A DNA stretch of 64,000 bases. Source: Symbiodinium natans. Its lineage: Eukaryota > Sar > Dinophyceae > Suessiales > Symbiodiniaceae. The position numbers were made by a program, and so were the translations under genes. Below are positions 21,201 to 30,834 of the stretch, in pieces. The notes beneath the pieces were generated by a model. That model made no database searches. It worked only from the letters and a program-made list of their open reading frames with translations, and was not told the origin of the DNA. Every line of letters starts with the position of its first letter. The stretch's first letter is position 1. The DNA is taken from assembly GCA_905221605.1 (NCBI GenBank), contig CAJNDS010002457.1, positions 310,001-374,000 of the forward strand, in the 5' to 3' direction.

Positions 21201-21897
21201 CTTCGGAGCCTGCAGATGTTGAAGTGCAGTGGTGGGTGAGTGAGGGGGGGTGGGGACAAGGCTCAGGGGTCTAGGGTGTAGGGGTTGAGGGAGGTTCAGG
21301 GTTTGGGGTTGAGGGGTGTTGGGTTCTTTACTAAAGACGGTGTCGTTCGGTGGTTGTTTGTGGGCACTTTGTGGGCTCGAGGGCTTTCGAGCAAAGCGGC
21401 GGGGGGGCTTGCACAGCACGCCGGTGCCAGGATGGATGCTGCATGGAAGTTGGTGAGGGTTTCATGGGTTTCTTAAACCCTAAACCCGGAACCCTAAACC
21501 CCAAACTCTAAACCCTAAACTCGTTCTAGGCCGAAACTTGTCGTAGCCCTCGCCTTTGACAGAGCCGCCAGACCTCCCATGAATCGATTGCCTGCAGGCA
21601 GCGGTACTTCTTTTGGATCGACGAGCCTTTGGGAAGCCGCCCCTAGTTGAGATTTAGGGTTGAGGGTCTAGGGTTTAGGGTTTAGGGTTTAGGGTCTAGG
21701 GTTTAGGTACTCAGTGCTGAGTCGTCGGTTGTCCTGGGCTGCTGGGGAATAAGGGCGAGGCGGGCATTCAAAAAAGAAGTGACTGGCCAGATCACAATGC
21801 CGGGATGCCTAGTTGTCCTTGTGTTTGCGTTAAATCGAATGACCATGACAGCCGCTAGCAAAGCGCACCCTTCTTTTTGGGAAGCTAGCACATGGTT

Positions 21898-22072
21898 TCA
21901 TCGTGTGTCATGGGTTTCCCTACTCCCCCCCTCTATACTAATTCCCTGGGTTCCCCCCCATAATCAAGGTTACTTCGGGATACTTAAGAGCCTAAGTAAG
22001 GTTATTTAAGGGGGGGAACCTAGGGGTGAGGGCAGTAGAAAGAGGTGGGGTAGTAGAGAAGCCCATGATTTC
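21898..22072. mobile_element. Family Q element (intron-like, ends CAG)
   Basis: GTGTGTCATGGGTTTCCCTA near the left, GTAGAGAAGCCCATGATTTC then AG at the right, with GGGTTCCCCCC/GGGGGGGAACC inner arms. Confidence 0.65.
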
Positions 22073-22281
22073 AGGAATCGACTGCTACTGCATCACGCAA
22101 GCCAAACAAGAAGCAGGGTTTAGGGTTTAGGGTTTAGGGTTTAGGGTTTAGGGTTTAGGGTTTAGGGTTTAGGCCAAGGCATCACTCTGCACCTTTCGCT
22201 GGCTCAGCGGGGCGCCGTGGGGTGCCTCACGCTGTGGTGCCCCGGCTGCCACACACGGATGTGTTTCAGAAACCTAGCAAG
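22073..22281 (+). CDS. Two exons split by telomere-containing GC-AG intron
   Basis: Exons 22073-22089 and 22179-22281 join as GIDCY|CITLHLSLAQRGAVG, continuing LTLWCPGCHTRMCFRNLA. The intron is 22090-22178, with GCATCAC at both ends. The next intron is a family E element (22282-22397). Protein family unknown. Confidence 0.6.
22090..22178 (+). mobile_element. GC-AG intron largely made of TTTAGGG repeat, 7-bp duplication
   Basis: GCATCAC at 22090-22096 and 22179-22185. Short ends CAAGCC and GGCCAAG surround TTTAGGG repeats at 22115-22172. Confidence 0.75.
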
Positions 22282-22397
22282 GTGGGTTTCCGAAATTCGG
22301 GGAACACTTATTCCTTATTGCGGTCCTTATTTATAAGGGAATCCTACTGTTTGGGGGTCTACATCTGGGGTCCCCTTATTGTCGTAACCCCCCACAG
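22282..22397 (+). mobile_element. Family E introner (GT-AG)
   Basis: GTGGGTTTCCGAAATTCGGGG … GTCGTAACCCCCCACAG with complementary arms; intact copy with no telomere insert, useful as reference for the copy at 35575. Confidence 0.75.
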
Positions 22398-22826
22398 AAG
22401 CCTCGAAACCTCGAAACCTTGAAGCGCTGCCCTAACCCCCAAACCTTGCTCGTGTCTTGCTTGTCCGCATGTTGCGATTGAAGTGGCCAAAACCCTAAAC
22501 CCTAAACCCTAAACCCTAAACCCTAAACCCTGACCCGAGGTACACCTGCCAGGGGCTCGCCAAGCCCAGCCCCAGCCCAGTGCCGCAGCTGGCGCGGCCC
22601 ACAGGGCCAGCGACGGCAGGAGAAGGGGTTCAGCAAAAACGTTTAGGGTTGACCCTAAACCCTAAACCCTAAACCCTCAACTCTAAACCCTAACCCTAAA
22701 CCCTAAACCCGCTGCAAGGCAGGTGGCAACAACCTAAACCCAGGTTTTGTGACTTGCCGTGGCGCCGCGCTTGGCGTGTACTTCGTAACTTTGCTGGCCG
22801 ACACTCCAAGCCCGGGATGCAGGGAA

Positions 22827-22928
22827 GGGTTTAGGGTTTAGGGTTTAGGGTTTAGGGTTTGGGGTTTGGGGTTTGGGGTTTGGGGTTTGGGGTTTGGGGT
22901 TATGGCTTAGGGCTTGGGGTTTAGGGTG
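22827..22928 (+). repeat. TTTAGGG then TTTGGGG array
   Basis: Four canonical units, then a uniform block of TTTGGGG units. Confidence 0.88.
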
Positions 22929-23335
22929 TCCAGCGCTTGGCGGTTACTTGAATCTCAGTGGTGCATGGAGTCTTTCTTGCCTTCAGTCCAGTGGCCAAAA
23001 GGTTTAGGGCTTAAGGTCTTCCAGGTTCCAAAGGGTTTAGGGTTTATAGAGGTTTGATTGAGGCCACAAGGACTTGGGGTGCCGACCAGCGGCCTGTACT
23101 TCGGGTCAACACCCCACTAGGGTTTGGGGTTTTGGGTGTAGGGTTTTGCAGATCATGTGGCGCCAGAGTTTCAAGTCCGTGGCGGCGACCCCAGGGCGCC
23201 CATGTGCGCCCCCCGCCCTCAGCTACTCCAACGTAGGGGTCGGGGCAAATACTAGCAGTATTCCCCTATGATCCCTACATAGTTATGCCAGAATATGCAC
23301 CAAAACCCTCTCCTACTTATCAAGGCCCCTTTTGT

Positions 23336-23455
23336 AAAGCCAGAAGTCCTGAGAAGGACCGATGGAATGCCAAGAGCCCCTGGTGTTGGTGTGCGACTCC
23401 AACAACTGGAGCTTGAGCCAGGCCTGGCCCACTTCAGTTGGGAACTCCCGAAACC
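23336..23455 (+). CDS. Exon-like block, unknown
   Basis: Frame KPEVLRRTDGMPRAPGVGVR continuing LQQLELEPGLAHFSWELPK, then straight into a CCCTAAA tract. Coding-like composition; no family. Confidence 0.4.
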
Positions 23456-23960
23456 CCAAACCCCAAACCCTAAACCCTAAACCCTAAACCCTAAACTCTA
23501 AACCCTAAACCCTAAACCGGGGTGACCGGTTTACACTCCATTTTATGACGTCTGCCTGCTGCTGGAACTCGCGATCTGGGGATGGGGGGGGGGCCTCAGC
23601 CCCAAACCCTAAACCCCAAAGTCCCTCAAGTTGTCTAAACCCTAAACCCTAAACCCTAACCCTGAACCCTAAACCCTAAACCCTAGACCCTAAGCCCTCA
23701 CCACCCTAAACCCCTCAACCGCCCCGATAGAGAAGAGCCACTCAGCGTTGAAGGCGTTTCGCTTCAGCGCAGTGGGCTGCACAGATGGCTCCACAGTACG
23801 ATGGCCGCATCTCCCCGCTTTGCTTTGCTGGATCTTTGCCTGTGCCCTAAAGCCTAAGCCCTAAACCCTAAACCCTAAACCCTGAACCCTAAACCCTAAA
23901 CCCTAAACCCTAAACCCTAAACCCTAAACCCTAAACCCTAAACCCTAAACCCTGAACCCT
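23455..23960 (-). repeat. CCCTAAA arrays with unique block
   Basis: 23455-23518, 23600-23705, 23848-23960. Confidence 0.82.
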
Positions 23961-24283
23961 TTGCTTTTCGAGCTTGGTCATTTTTGTGCATTTCGCAATG
24001 ACAGGTGTAAAAGCAAACTCATGCTGACGATTTCTTCCTGGACCCGAGGGGCCGAGCTGCGTCGGGTGGGATTGAGTTGGAACTGGGGTTTTCAGTAGGT
24101 GTCGCTATAGAGATTATTGGCTGTAGCCGCAATACTTACGTATAACTACCCATGAACGCGCCGCAAGGGTGACAACTTTCCCTCATAAGCCCTCACAAGC
24201 CCTCGCAAGCTCTTCAGCACCACACCCCATAAAGCACCTCAACCCCTAAACCCTCAACCCTAAACCCAAAACCCCAAACCCCC

Positions 24284-24400
24284 ATGTGGGGCTTGCCCGC
24301 CAGAGCAGCGAAGTCCGAGGTGATCCACCAGCTTGCGCTGAGGCTCCAGCCGGCGGCCGAAGACGACAAGTCTGGCAGCTTGTGGCAAGTGGGCTTCTGA
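24284..24400 (+). CDS. Terminal exon, unknown
   Basis: Frame MWGLPARAAKSEVIHQLALR … SLWQVGF ends with TGA 24400, immediately before a TTA-rich microsatellite. The ATG at 24284 is in frame, but an upstream splice is as likely. Confidence 0.5.
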   Translation: MWGLPARAAKSEVIHQLALRLQPAAEDDKSGSLWQVGF

Positions 24401-24414
24401 TTATTGTTGTTGTA

Positions 24415-24540
24415 ATAACAATGTTTATTATTATTATTATTATTATGATACTTATAATTATGATACTTATTTATTCCTATTTTATTGTTGTTGTTATTAA
24501 TTCTTATTGTTGTTTTTATTGTCATTACTATTACTACAGA
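24415..24540. repeat. TTA-rich microsatellite
   Basis: Imperfect (TTA)n/(TTATGATAC) directly after the stop of the exon ending VGF. Confidence 0.85.
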
Positions 24541-24835
24541 GTTTTGAGGTACCCTTGAGCCTTTTGCGGCATATATAACCCTACCAGAATTTGAAGGTTA
24601 GCTTTTTTGGCCCAGGGTACTCCGCGACTAGGTAATTGTCGAATACGTAATCAGAGTAGCCAATAGAAACGCCCAAGCCCCTTCCTTGGAGAAACGGTCC
24701 CGAACTACGGAAATATTATTGGAGCTCGAACGGAGGGGGTGGGTTTCATACGGGGTTGCCAATTGGGCGGCAGCCGAGATAAAACCATCGGCGCTACCGT
24801 GATGCTACTGTAATGCTGCGCCCCTCCCCCCACGC
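24541..24835. other. Unique sequence, no gene recognised
   Basis: No telomere repeats, no clear element ends. Confidence 0.4.
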
Positions 24836-25064
24836 TCCCTTAAACCCTAACCCCTAACCCCTAACCCCTAACCCCTAAACCCTAAACCCTAAACCCTAAA
24901 CCCTAAACCCTAAACCCTAAACCCTAAACCCCCGAAGCGTAAACCCCCAAACCCCCAGGCTCGCCCATCAGCTGGCAGGTTGCCTTCGCTCCTTGGCCTG
25001 GAGACTTGGAAGTTTCGGAATTTCGGGAAGACCCCAAAGCCCAATACGTCACAGTATCATAGTC

Positions 25065-25172
25065 CTGTGGCATGATAAAAAAGGGCACCCTTTTCATTCC
25101 TAGGCTCCTAGGGATTACTTTTGGGTCTAGCTAGAGTATCATAGTATTGCAGGGTATTCTAGAATTCCAGCT
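25065..25172. mobile_element. Family I-like element
   Basis: CATGATAAAAAAGGGCACCC … CCTAGGCTCCTAGGG … with GTATCATAGTNTTG on both sides, possibly the flanking repeat. Confidence 0.5.
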
Positions 25173-25246
25173 TTCCAGATTCTAGTATTTTGCTGCAGCA
25201 TTGTAGTGCAGTAGTGAATGAAGGAACATACCTCAAACCAAACCCT

Positions 25247-25337
25247 CTGGTTCTTAGTAGAATGAGGGCCCTATATATATATATACCCAAGGCATTATGC
25301 AGGGTACCTCATTCCCTCATTCTCTACTCAGAGCCAG
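25247..25337. mobile_element. Family B element, intact
   Basis: CTGGTTCTTAGTAGAATGAG … CATTCTCTACTCAGAGCCAG with a (TA)8 core. Confidence 0.82.
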
Positions 25338-25558
25338 CCAGTAAATCGGCATCCTTGTCCTTTCATAAGCTCTGCTTCTTGGCAGCTCCTTGCGGCCAGA
25401 CGCCGCGGCCGCCACGCAAACCCCTAAATGGGCCTTCTGTTGGCACGCTGGCGTGTGCCCTAAACCCTAAACCCTAAACCCTAAACCCTAAACCCTCAAC
25501 CCTCAACCCTAAACCCTAAACCCTAAACCCTAAACCCTAAACCCTAAACCCAAGACCG

Positions 25559-25655
25559 CATGAAGGTATCCGCGTCCTTCCAGATCCTCAGCGCGAGCAA
25601 GCAATGGGACTGGCGTCTCGTGCCGAGCGTCGCGGGGCTGCACGGAGGGTCGGGG
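25559..25655 (+). other. Exon-sized unique block between opposing telomere tracts
   Basis: Two frames are open (one containing VSASFQILSASKQWDWRLVP). Left border CCCTAAA, right border TTTAGGG. Confidence 0.3.
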
Positions 25656-25659
25656 GGTT

Positions 25660-25782
25660 TAGGGTTTAGGGTTTTAGGGTTTAGGGTTTAGGGTTTAGGG
25701 TTTAGGGTTTGGGGTTTGGGGTTTGGGGTTTGGGGTTTGGGGTTTGGGGTTTGGGGCTTGTGGTTTGGGGTTTGGGGTTTGC
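25660..25782 (+). repeat. TTTAGGG array turning into TTTGGGG array
   Basis: The switch is abrupt near 25706, as at 22860. Confidence 0.88.
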
Positions 25783-26164
25783 ATCAGCTCATCATGGGCT
25801 CCCATGTGTCATAGACAAGGGTGAGTTTCATCCTGCCCGGCACACGAGATGTTGGGGCTGGGGTGGTGACGGCATCATCTAGGCGTGGACCTTCTGCAAG
25901 CCTGCTGCAAAAAGGCTGGAGGTTTCGGGAGTGCCTGATAAAAGCTCCAAACCCTTGAACCCTTGGGAGCGAAGAAGTGCCCATTAACAAGGCAGACTTG
26001 TGCGTTGGGAGGGGGGGGAGGGCGTTGGGGTTGAGCTCTAAGTTGTTTTCTTTACTATAGCGTGTTGGCCCATAGGTTTGGATCAGCGCCCTTGACACAT
26101 TGGGAGTGTACGATAGTGAGGGGCACCTAACATTGACCCGAAAATTTCGTAAGGACCCCAATGA

Positions 26165-26253
26165 CCCAGGACCCAGAGTAGGCCCCTATTCCGCTTTTGT
26201 TCAGAATCCCCTTTAAGCCAAAAAAGCTCATTTTATTCCTAGGTTGCTCTTGG
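26165..26253. mobile_element. Family I element
   Basis: GACCCAGAGTAGGCCCC … CCTTTAAGCCAAAAAAGCTC … CTAGGTTGCTCTTGGGTCT; directly precedes a family G element. Confidence 0.6.
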
Positions 26254-26371
26254 GTCTCAATACGGTCCCTTACCTCCCTGCAAGGGTTCTGAAGTATGGT
26301 GTCAGGGGTACATAAGGAGGCCCCGTTTAAAGGGCCCCTACTAAGGGACCATGCAACTACCCGGGTCTGGT
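26254..26371. mobile_element. Family G element
   Basis: ACGGTCCCTTACCTCCCTGC … TACTAAGGGACCATGCAACTACCC; intact, no telomere insert. Confidence 0.75.
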
Positions 26372-26434
26372 CTCCCGTAAAGCCTGTAGATTGCCCGGGC
26401 CTCTGTGGCGACCATTCTCAGCTACCCTTAGAAG

Positions 26435-26510
26435 TTTGGTTTAGGGTTTAGGGTTTAGGGTTTAGGGTTTAGGGTTTAGGGTTTAGGGTTTAGGGTTTAG
26501 GGTTTAGGGT
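26435..26510 (+). repeat. TTTAGGG array
   Basis: Perfect repeats, followed by CTTTCTTCCAG and exon-like sequence. Confidence 0.88.
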
Positions 26511-26932
26511 GGGTCTTTCTTCCAGGGCCTTGACCAAGCCTGGAACGCGCAGAACCTCTTGGTCCCGGGGGCGCGCGAGGCAGAGGGGCGCCAAGCAGGG
26601 CTTGAGGAGGGCTCGGGGCGTTATAGGGGTCTCTGTGTAGAATCTTGTGGGTTTAGGCTTTAGGGCTTAGTGCTCTATGTAAATGTAGTTAGTGCGTTCT
26701 ATTGGGTGGGTGTGGGCGGGGGGGGCGCGGGGCTAGTATTCGAAAGCCCCCTGCACCTCAAAAGCACTCCAATGCGAGCCCTCAAGTAAGCTGAGGGTTG
26801 AGGAAGAAGCTGTAGGGTTTAGGGTTTAGGGTTAGGGTTTAGGGTTTAGTTGGGGTTTCACGCTCAGCACCTCCTCATGCTGCCTGTAATCTGGCCAATT
26901 TGGCCACTCCCCTTCACATTCCCGAGGCCCCT

Positions 26933-27073
26933 GGGAGGATCCAAAAAGGGTAGAACCCCCAAAGAGTGCCCAAAACCACGATTTTAGGGTTTATGGTTTA
27001 GGGTTTAGAGTTTAGGGTTTAGGGTGGGTCATTCTTGGGAAGTCCTAAGGGGATCTACTTTTTGGATCCTCCA
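26933..27073. mobile_element. Family D element with telomere tract at centre
   Basis: GGGAGGATCCAAAAAGGGTA … CCACGATT, variant TTTAGGG 26984-27028, GGGTCATTCTTGGG … CTACTTTTTGGATCCTCC. Compared with 18569 the tract splits CGATT|GAGTCATT without loss of either arm. Confidence 0.85.
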
Positions 27074-27100
27074 AAGTGGTCTGGGTCCCCGAGACCTCTA

Positions 27101-27218
27101 CTTGGAGGTTCATGGTACTTATTAACCAACTAGAACTGTACTTCTAACTGTACTTATAACCCTCTTAGGGCACTTAAGGGGGCTTGTAAGTGGGTTAAAA
27201 GTACAGCTATAATTGGGA
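27101..27218. mobile_element. Family C element, right end replaced by telomere tract
   Basis: CTTGGAGGTTCATGGTACTT … TAAAAGTACAGCTATAATTG, then CCCTAAA repeats from 27220. It directly follows a family D element. Confidence 0.75.
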
Positions 27219-27219
27219 A

Positions 27220-27392
27220 ACCCTAAACCCTAAACCCTAAACCCTAAACCCTAAACCCTAAACCCTAAACCCTAAACCCTAAACCCTAAACCCTAAACCC
27301 TAAACCCTAAACCCTAAACCCTAAACCCCAAACCCCAAACCCTAAACCCCAAACCCTAAATCCTAAACCCTAAACCTTAAAGCCTGAACCCT
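27220..27392 (-). repeat. CCCTAAA array
   Basis: Replaces the right end of a family C element and ends at the exon 27398. Confidence 0.9.
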
Positions 27393-27397
27393 CTTAG

Positions 27398-27495
27398 AAG
27401 TGGAAGTGCTAAGCCTGCAGGCCGTGCAGGTGGAGCTGGCCGTGAATGCCGATGGGGCGACGCTGCACGGCCGGGACTCTCTTTGCTTCTGGCAG
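27398..27495 (+). CDS. Exon, unknown protein
   Basis: TTAG acceptor, frame EVEVLSLQAVQVELAVNADG … DSLCFWQ, donor CAG|GTTTAGGG. The telomere repeat itself provides the GT donor. Possibly continues in 27866-27965. Confidence 0.55.
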
Positions 27496-27673
27496 GTTTA
27501 GGGTTTAGGGTTTAGGGTTTAGGGTTTAGGGTTTAGGGTTTAGGGTTTAGGGGTTAGGGTTTAGGGTTTAGGTTTTTAGGGTTTGTCAGCTGCGTGTGCT
27601 TGGGGGGGGGGGGGGGGGGGGTAGAGCTTCTGTTCTTCGATGGCCTTCTTGAGTTGGGTCCTTTCACTACCCA

Positions 27674-27866
27674 AAACCCTAAACCCTGAACCCTAAACTC
27701 TACACCCTAAACCCTAAACCCTAAACCCTAGACCCTAGACCCTAAACTTCCCTAAACTTCCCTAAACTTCCCTAAACTTCCCTAAACTTCCCTAAACTTC
27801 CCTAAACCCTAAACCCTAAACCCTAAACCCTAAACCCTAAACTCTAAACCCTAAACCCTAACGCGT
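27674..27866 (-). repeat. CCCTAAA array with 10-mer block
   Basis: CCCTAAACTT repeated six times (27738-27803) inside canonical repeats. Confidence 0.88.
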
Positions 27867-27965
27867 GTGAACGGCTCCTTGGTTTCTGTGGGGCGAAGGA
27901 CTTCCACCTGGTTGAGCCCTACGGCACCGAAGTGCTTCTGACAGTGGAGCTGACGAAGGACACGG
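27866..27965 (+). CDS. Exon, unknown protein
   Basis: Frame CERLLGFCGAKDFHLVEPYG then TEVLLTVELTKDTG. Bordered by CCCTAAA on the left and variant TTTAGGG on the right. Confidence 0.5.
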
Positions 27966-28159
27966 GGGGTTTTGGGTTTAGGGTCCAGGGTTGTGTGGGG
28001 TTATGGGGTTTTGATTTAGGGATTGCAGGTTAGGGTTTGGAGTTTCGGGTTTGGGGTTTAGGCGTCCAAGCCCCTTGCATTTCTATAAGCCCACCCTCCA
28101 AGCCCTAAACCCTGAACCCCGAGAGAGTGCGCCTTGCCTGCCTGTGCGCGAGTGTGAGA

Positions 28160-28220
28160 GTGGAAACCCTGGCTGGGGTTTAGGGTTTAGGGTTTGGGGT
28201 TTGGGGTTTAGGGTTTAGGG
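28160..28220 (+). repeat. TTTAGGG tract abutting the retrogene
   Basis: The last unit runs directly into the relict spliced leader. Confidence 0.85.
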
Positions 28221-29155
28221 TGCCATTTTGGCTCAAGGCCATTTGGTTACGAGGCCCTACTGGGCACGGCTTGTATAGCTTGTTTGTGTCAGTCCTGCAA
28301 TGGAGAGCCCTGGAGAACGGAAACTCACATCATGCATTGCGTATGCGATGCGTCTCGCTGGCAGATTGAAACAACCGGAGGTGAAAAACCATCTGGGTGA
28401 GACGCTCGCCATGTTTGTGCTTGGCGCAGAAGCTAAGGTCGAGTCAAGACACTGTTTCCACAGATCTCAGGATGCCACAAGTCAGACTCAGCATGAGATT
28501 ATCACACGGCCACAATGTGAGGCGCTGATGGAGCAAATCGCTGCAAGCTGTCAAAACATTCTTCTGGAAAAGGCACAGGCTATTGTAAGGCTCATGCCGA
28601 AAATGTAGAGTTGAAAGGGCAAATCATGGCACGCGATGCATCATCATCAACGGCTACATCTACGCACCCGCTTGTGCCAGGTGATTCGGATGACGTGCTG
28701 CTTGCATGGCCTGATGAAAGGAAGAGTAGCTTCACCGAGGGCAAGATACGACATGAACCGGAAAGGCTCCAGGAGTCTGTGTCTATGGGGTCTTCTTGTG
28801 TGACGTTTCCTCCGCATACGACACACGAGCGTCCCCAAACACTGCAGCAGCTGAAGGATCAGTGCCGTCAGGACAAGATGACCGCTAGACAACAGCGCAG
28901 ACAGGAGAGGTTGGCACAGATGCGAAGTCAGCCCGAAACCGAAAGTTGAGTGTGGGAGTAGGCTGGTCTTTGCTTGACGAAGTCGAGCTTCGAGTATGCT
29001 GGAGTCTCGTGAAGACCGCGAGAAGACAGTGTTTTGTACCTCAATGTTCTTATGGGAGATATGTTCCAGTTGAAGATGACCTCAGTTTCGCCAGTTGGTG
29101 CAAGTCTTGCTACTTTCAGGTGTCGCCGGCAGCTTCCTCAGTCCGTGCTTAAAAA
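28221..29155 (+). pseudogene. Processed retrogene with relict spliced leader, frameshifted
   Basis: Begins with 16 nt of the dinoflagellate spliced leader and a short 5' UTR, then ATG 28300. The first frame runs to a stop at 28608 (starts MESPGERKL, ends MPKM). The reading continues in another frame (…HAENVELKGQ…) to the stop at 28949 (ends QPETES). One frameshift near 28580-28605 would join them; an unrecognised short intron is the alternative. The combined product (about 210 aa) is polar and helical with no domain I recognise. No introner or telomere tract lies inside, consistent with copying from spliced mRNA. The 3' flank ends GTGCTTAAAAA directly against GGGTTTAGGG. Confidence 0.68.
28222..28237 (+). 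other. Relict dinoflagellate spliced-leader sequence
   Basis: GCCATTTTGGCTCAAG equals the last 16 nt of the conserved 22-nt leader trans-spliced to dinoflagellate mRNAs. The bases before it are telomere repeat (…TTTAGGGT), not the rest of the leader. Such relicts mark genes re-inserted from cDNA. Confidence 0.85.
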
Positions 29156-29186
29156 GGGTTTAGGGTTTAGGGTTTAGGGTTTAGGG

Positions 29187-29290
29187 AAGAACAAGCCAAC
29201 AGACCCCGAACTCCTGCAGGATGGGCCCGGCAAGCCGAGTGCGAACGTGTGGTACGAGGCGGCCTCCAAAAGCCAACCTGGATTTGGGCA
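29187..29290 (+). other. Exon-like block
   Basis: Frame NKPTDPELLQDGPGKPSANV followed by WYEAAS. Bordered on the left by TTTAGGG repeats that follow the retrogene. Confidence 0.3.
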
Positions 29291-29299
29291 ATGATTAGG

Positions 29300-29840
29300 G
29301 TTCGGTTTTAAGGTTTCTGCAACAAGGGTTTTGGGGTTTAAGGACATAGAGCTTTGGCCAAGAAGACATGATGTGACCCCCCATGTCCTGTCACTCCCCT
29401 CCGCTTGACTCCCTCAGCCCGTTCCCTAAACCGACCTGAACTTCATCCGACTTGCAGTTTCCCGGGAGCACAATGGGTTTAGGGTTTAGGGTTTAGGGCG
29501 GTATGGGAATCATTCTGATGAATTCAGGTGAATGCCTCTAATCAGAGTCTGGGTCTGGCCTCCAGCCTACAAGTAGCTACTTGCACAAAGTCCTTTCTCA
29601 GCGCTGATGGCAGGTTGCCACGAGAAGACTGTACGGAACCATTGTGGCAGACAAGCGCCCCGTGAGCACCTTGGACGCCCACAGGGTTTGAAAGGGCCCC
29701 CATAACCCTTGGCAACAAATCCTCAACCCTATGCCTTAACCCCTAAGCCACATGAACCCTGCTGACTCGTTTCGTGTCTGCTATGCGGGAGCGAGAAAAT
29801 TCTCTAAACCCTTCCGGCTTCGTGTTGAGGCCTAAACCCC
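29300..29840. other. Unique sequence, no gene recognised
   Basis: One short TTTAGGG tract at 29470-29498. Confidence 0.4.
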
Positions 29841-30117
29841 AAACCCTAACCCCTAGACCCTAGACCCTAAACCCTAAACCCTAAAACCCTAAACCCTAAA
29901 TCCTAAGCCCTAAGCCCTAAACCCTAAACCCTAAACCCTAAACCCTAACTCCTAAACCCTAAACCCAAAAGCCCAGAGCTACTTCGCCCCCTGGGTGCCA
30001 AGTGGTCAGGCAAGGAGAGCGTCCTTGCCGCCCTGCAGTGCCGCGGGCTTGAGGCTTGGTGGGTTTACATAGGGTTTCACGGTTTAGGGGGTTTTTTTTG
30101 GGGGGGGGGGCTTCGAG

Positions 30118-30262
30118 TGCCTGAGAGAGAGAAAGAGAGAGAAAGAGAGAGAAAGAGAGAGAAAGAGAGAGAAAGAGAGAGGAAGAGAGAGAAAGAGAGA
30201 GAAAGAGAGAGAAAGAGAGAGAAAGAGAGAGAAAGAGAAAGAGAGAGAGAGAGAGAGAGAGG
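30118..30262. repeat. GAGAGAGAAA minisatellite
   Basis: Ten-bp unit in tandem, grading into plain GA. Confidence 0.9.
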
Positions 30263-30409
30263 GGTTTAGACGGTTGAGGGGCTTTAGGGTGTTTAGGGCT
30301 TAGGGTGTTTAGGTTTTAGGGTTCAGGGGTTAGGGTTGGGTGGGGGGAGTCGGGAAGTGCCCTGTCTCCTTCAGACATCCTACTCCAAATCTAGACAGGA
30401 TTATTCCAG

Positions 30410-30512
30410 TTTGGGTTTAGGGTTTAGGGTTTAGGGTTTAGGGTTTAGGGTTTAGGGTTTAGGGTTTAGGGTTTAGGGTTTAGGGTTTAGGGTTTAGGGT
30501 TTAGGGCTCAGG
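30410..30512 (+). repeat. TTTAGGG array
   Basis: About 14 perfect units. Confidence 0.9.
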
Positions 30513-30834
30513 GTTTCGCAAAATGAAGCCCCAGAGCCCAACATTTCACGGGAATTAGGGAGCGAAATACCCCCCAACAATCCCTTAGAAAGGATCCTAT
30601 AGGGCAGCATATAAGGACTCCATAGACAGACGGCACCCTTATGAACCCTAAATTCTAAACCCTGAACCCTGAACCCTGAACCCTAAACCCTAAACCCTAA
30701 ACCCAAACTTAGAGAGCTACCCATGTCCCTATGAAACGAGCGAGTCAGTTCAGGTGTCTTCCGCGCGGAGGCTCTGGGACCGTACCTTGGCGGTTCGCTG
30801 CCCGGGCTGGTGGCAGGCGCTGTTCTTTGGGTTA

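Noticed and set aside
28160-29190. Retrotransposition primed on a telomeric G-strand end
   Set aside because: Such priming would put a sense poly(A) next to CCCTAAA; here AAAAA is followed by GGGTTTAGGG, the opposite sense.
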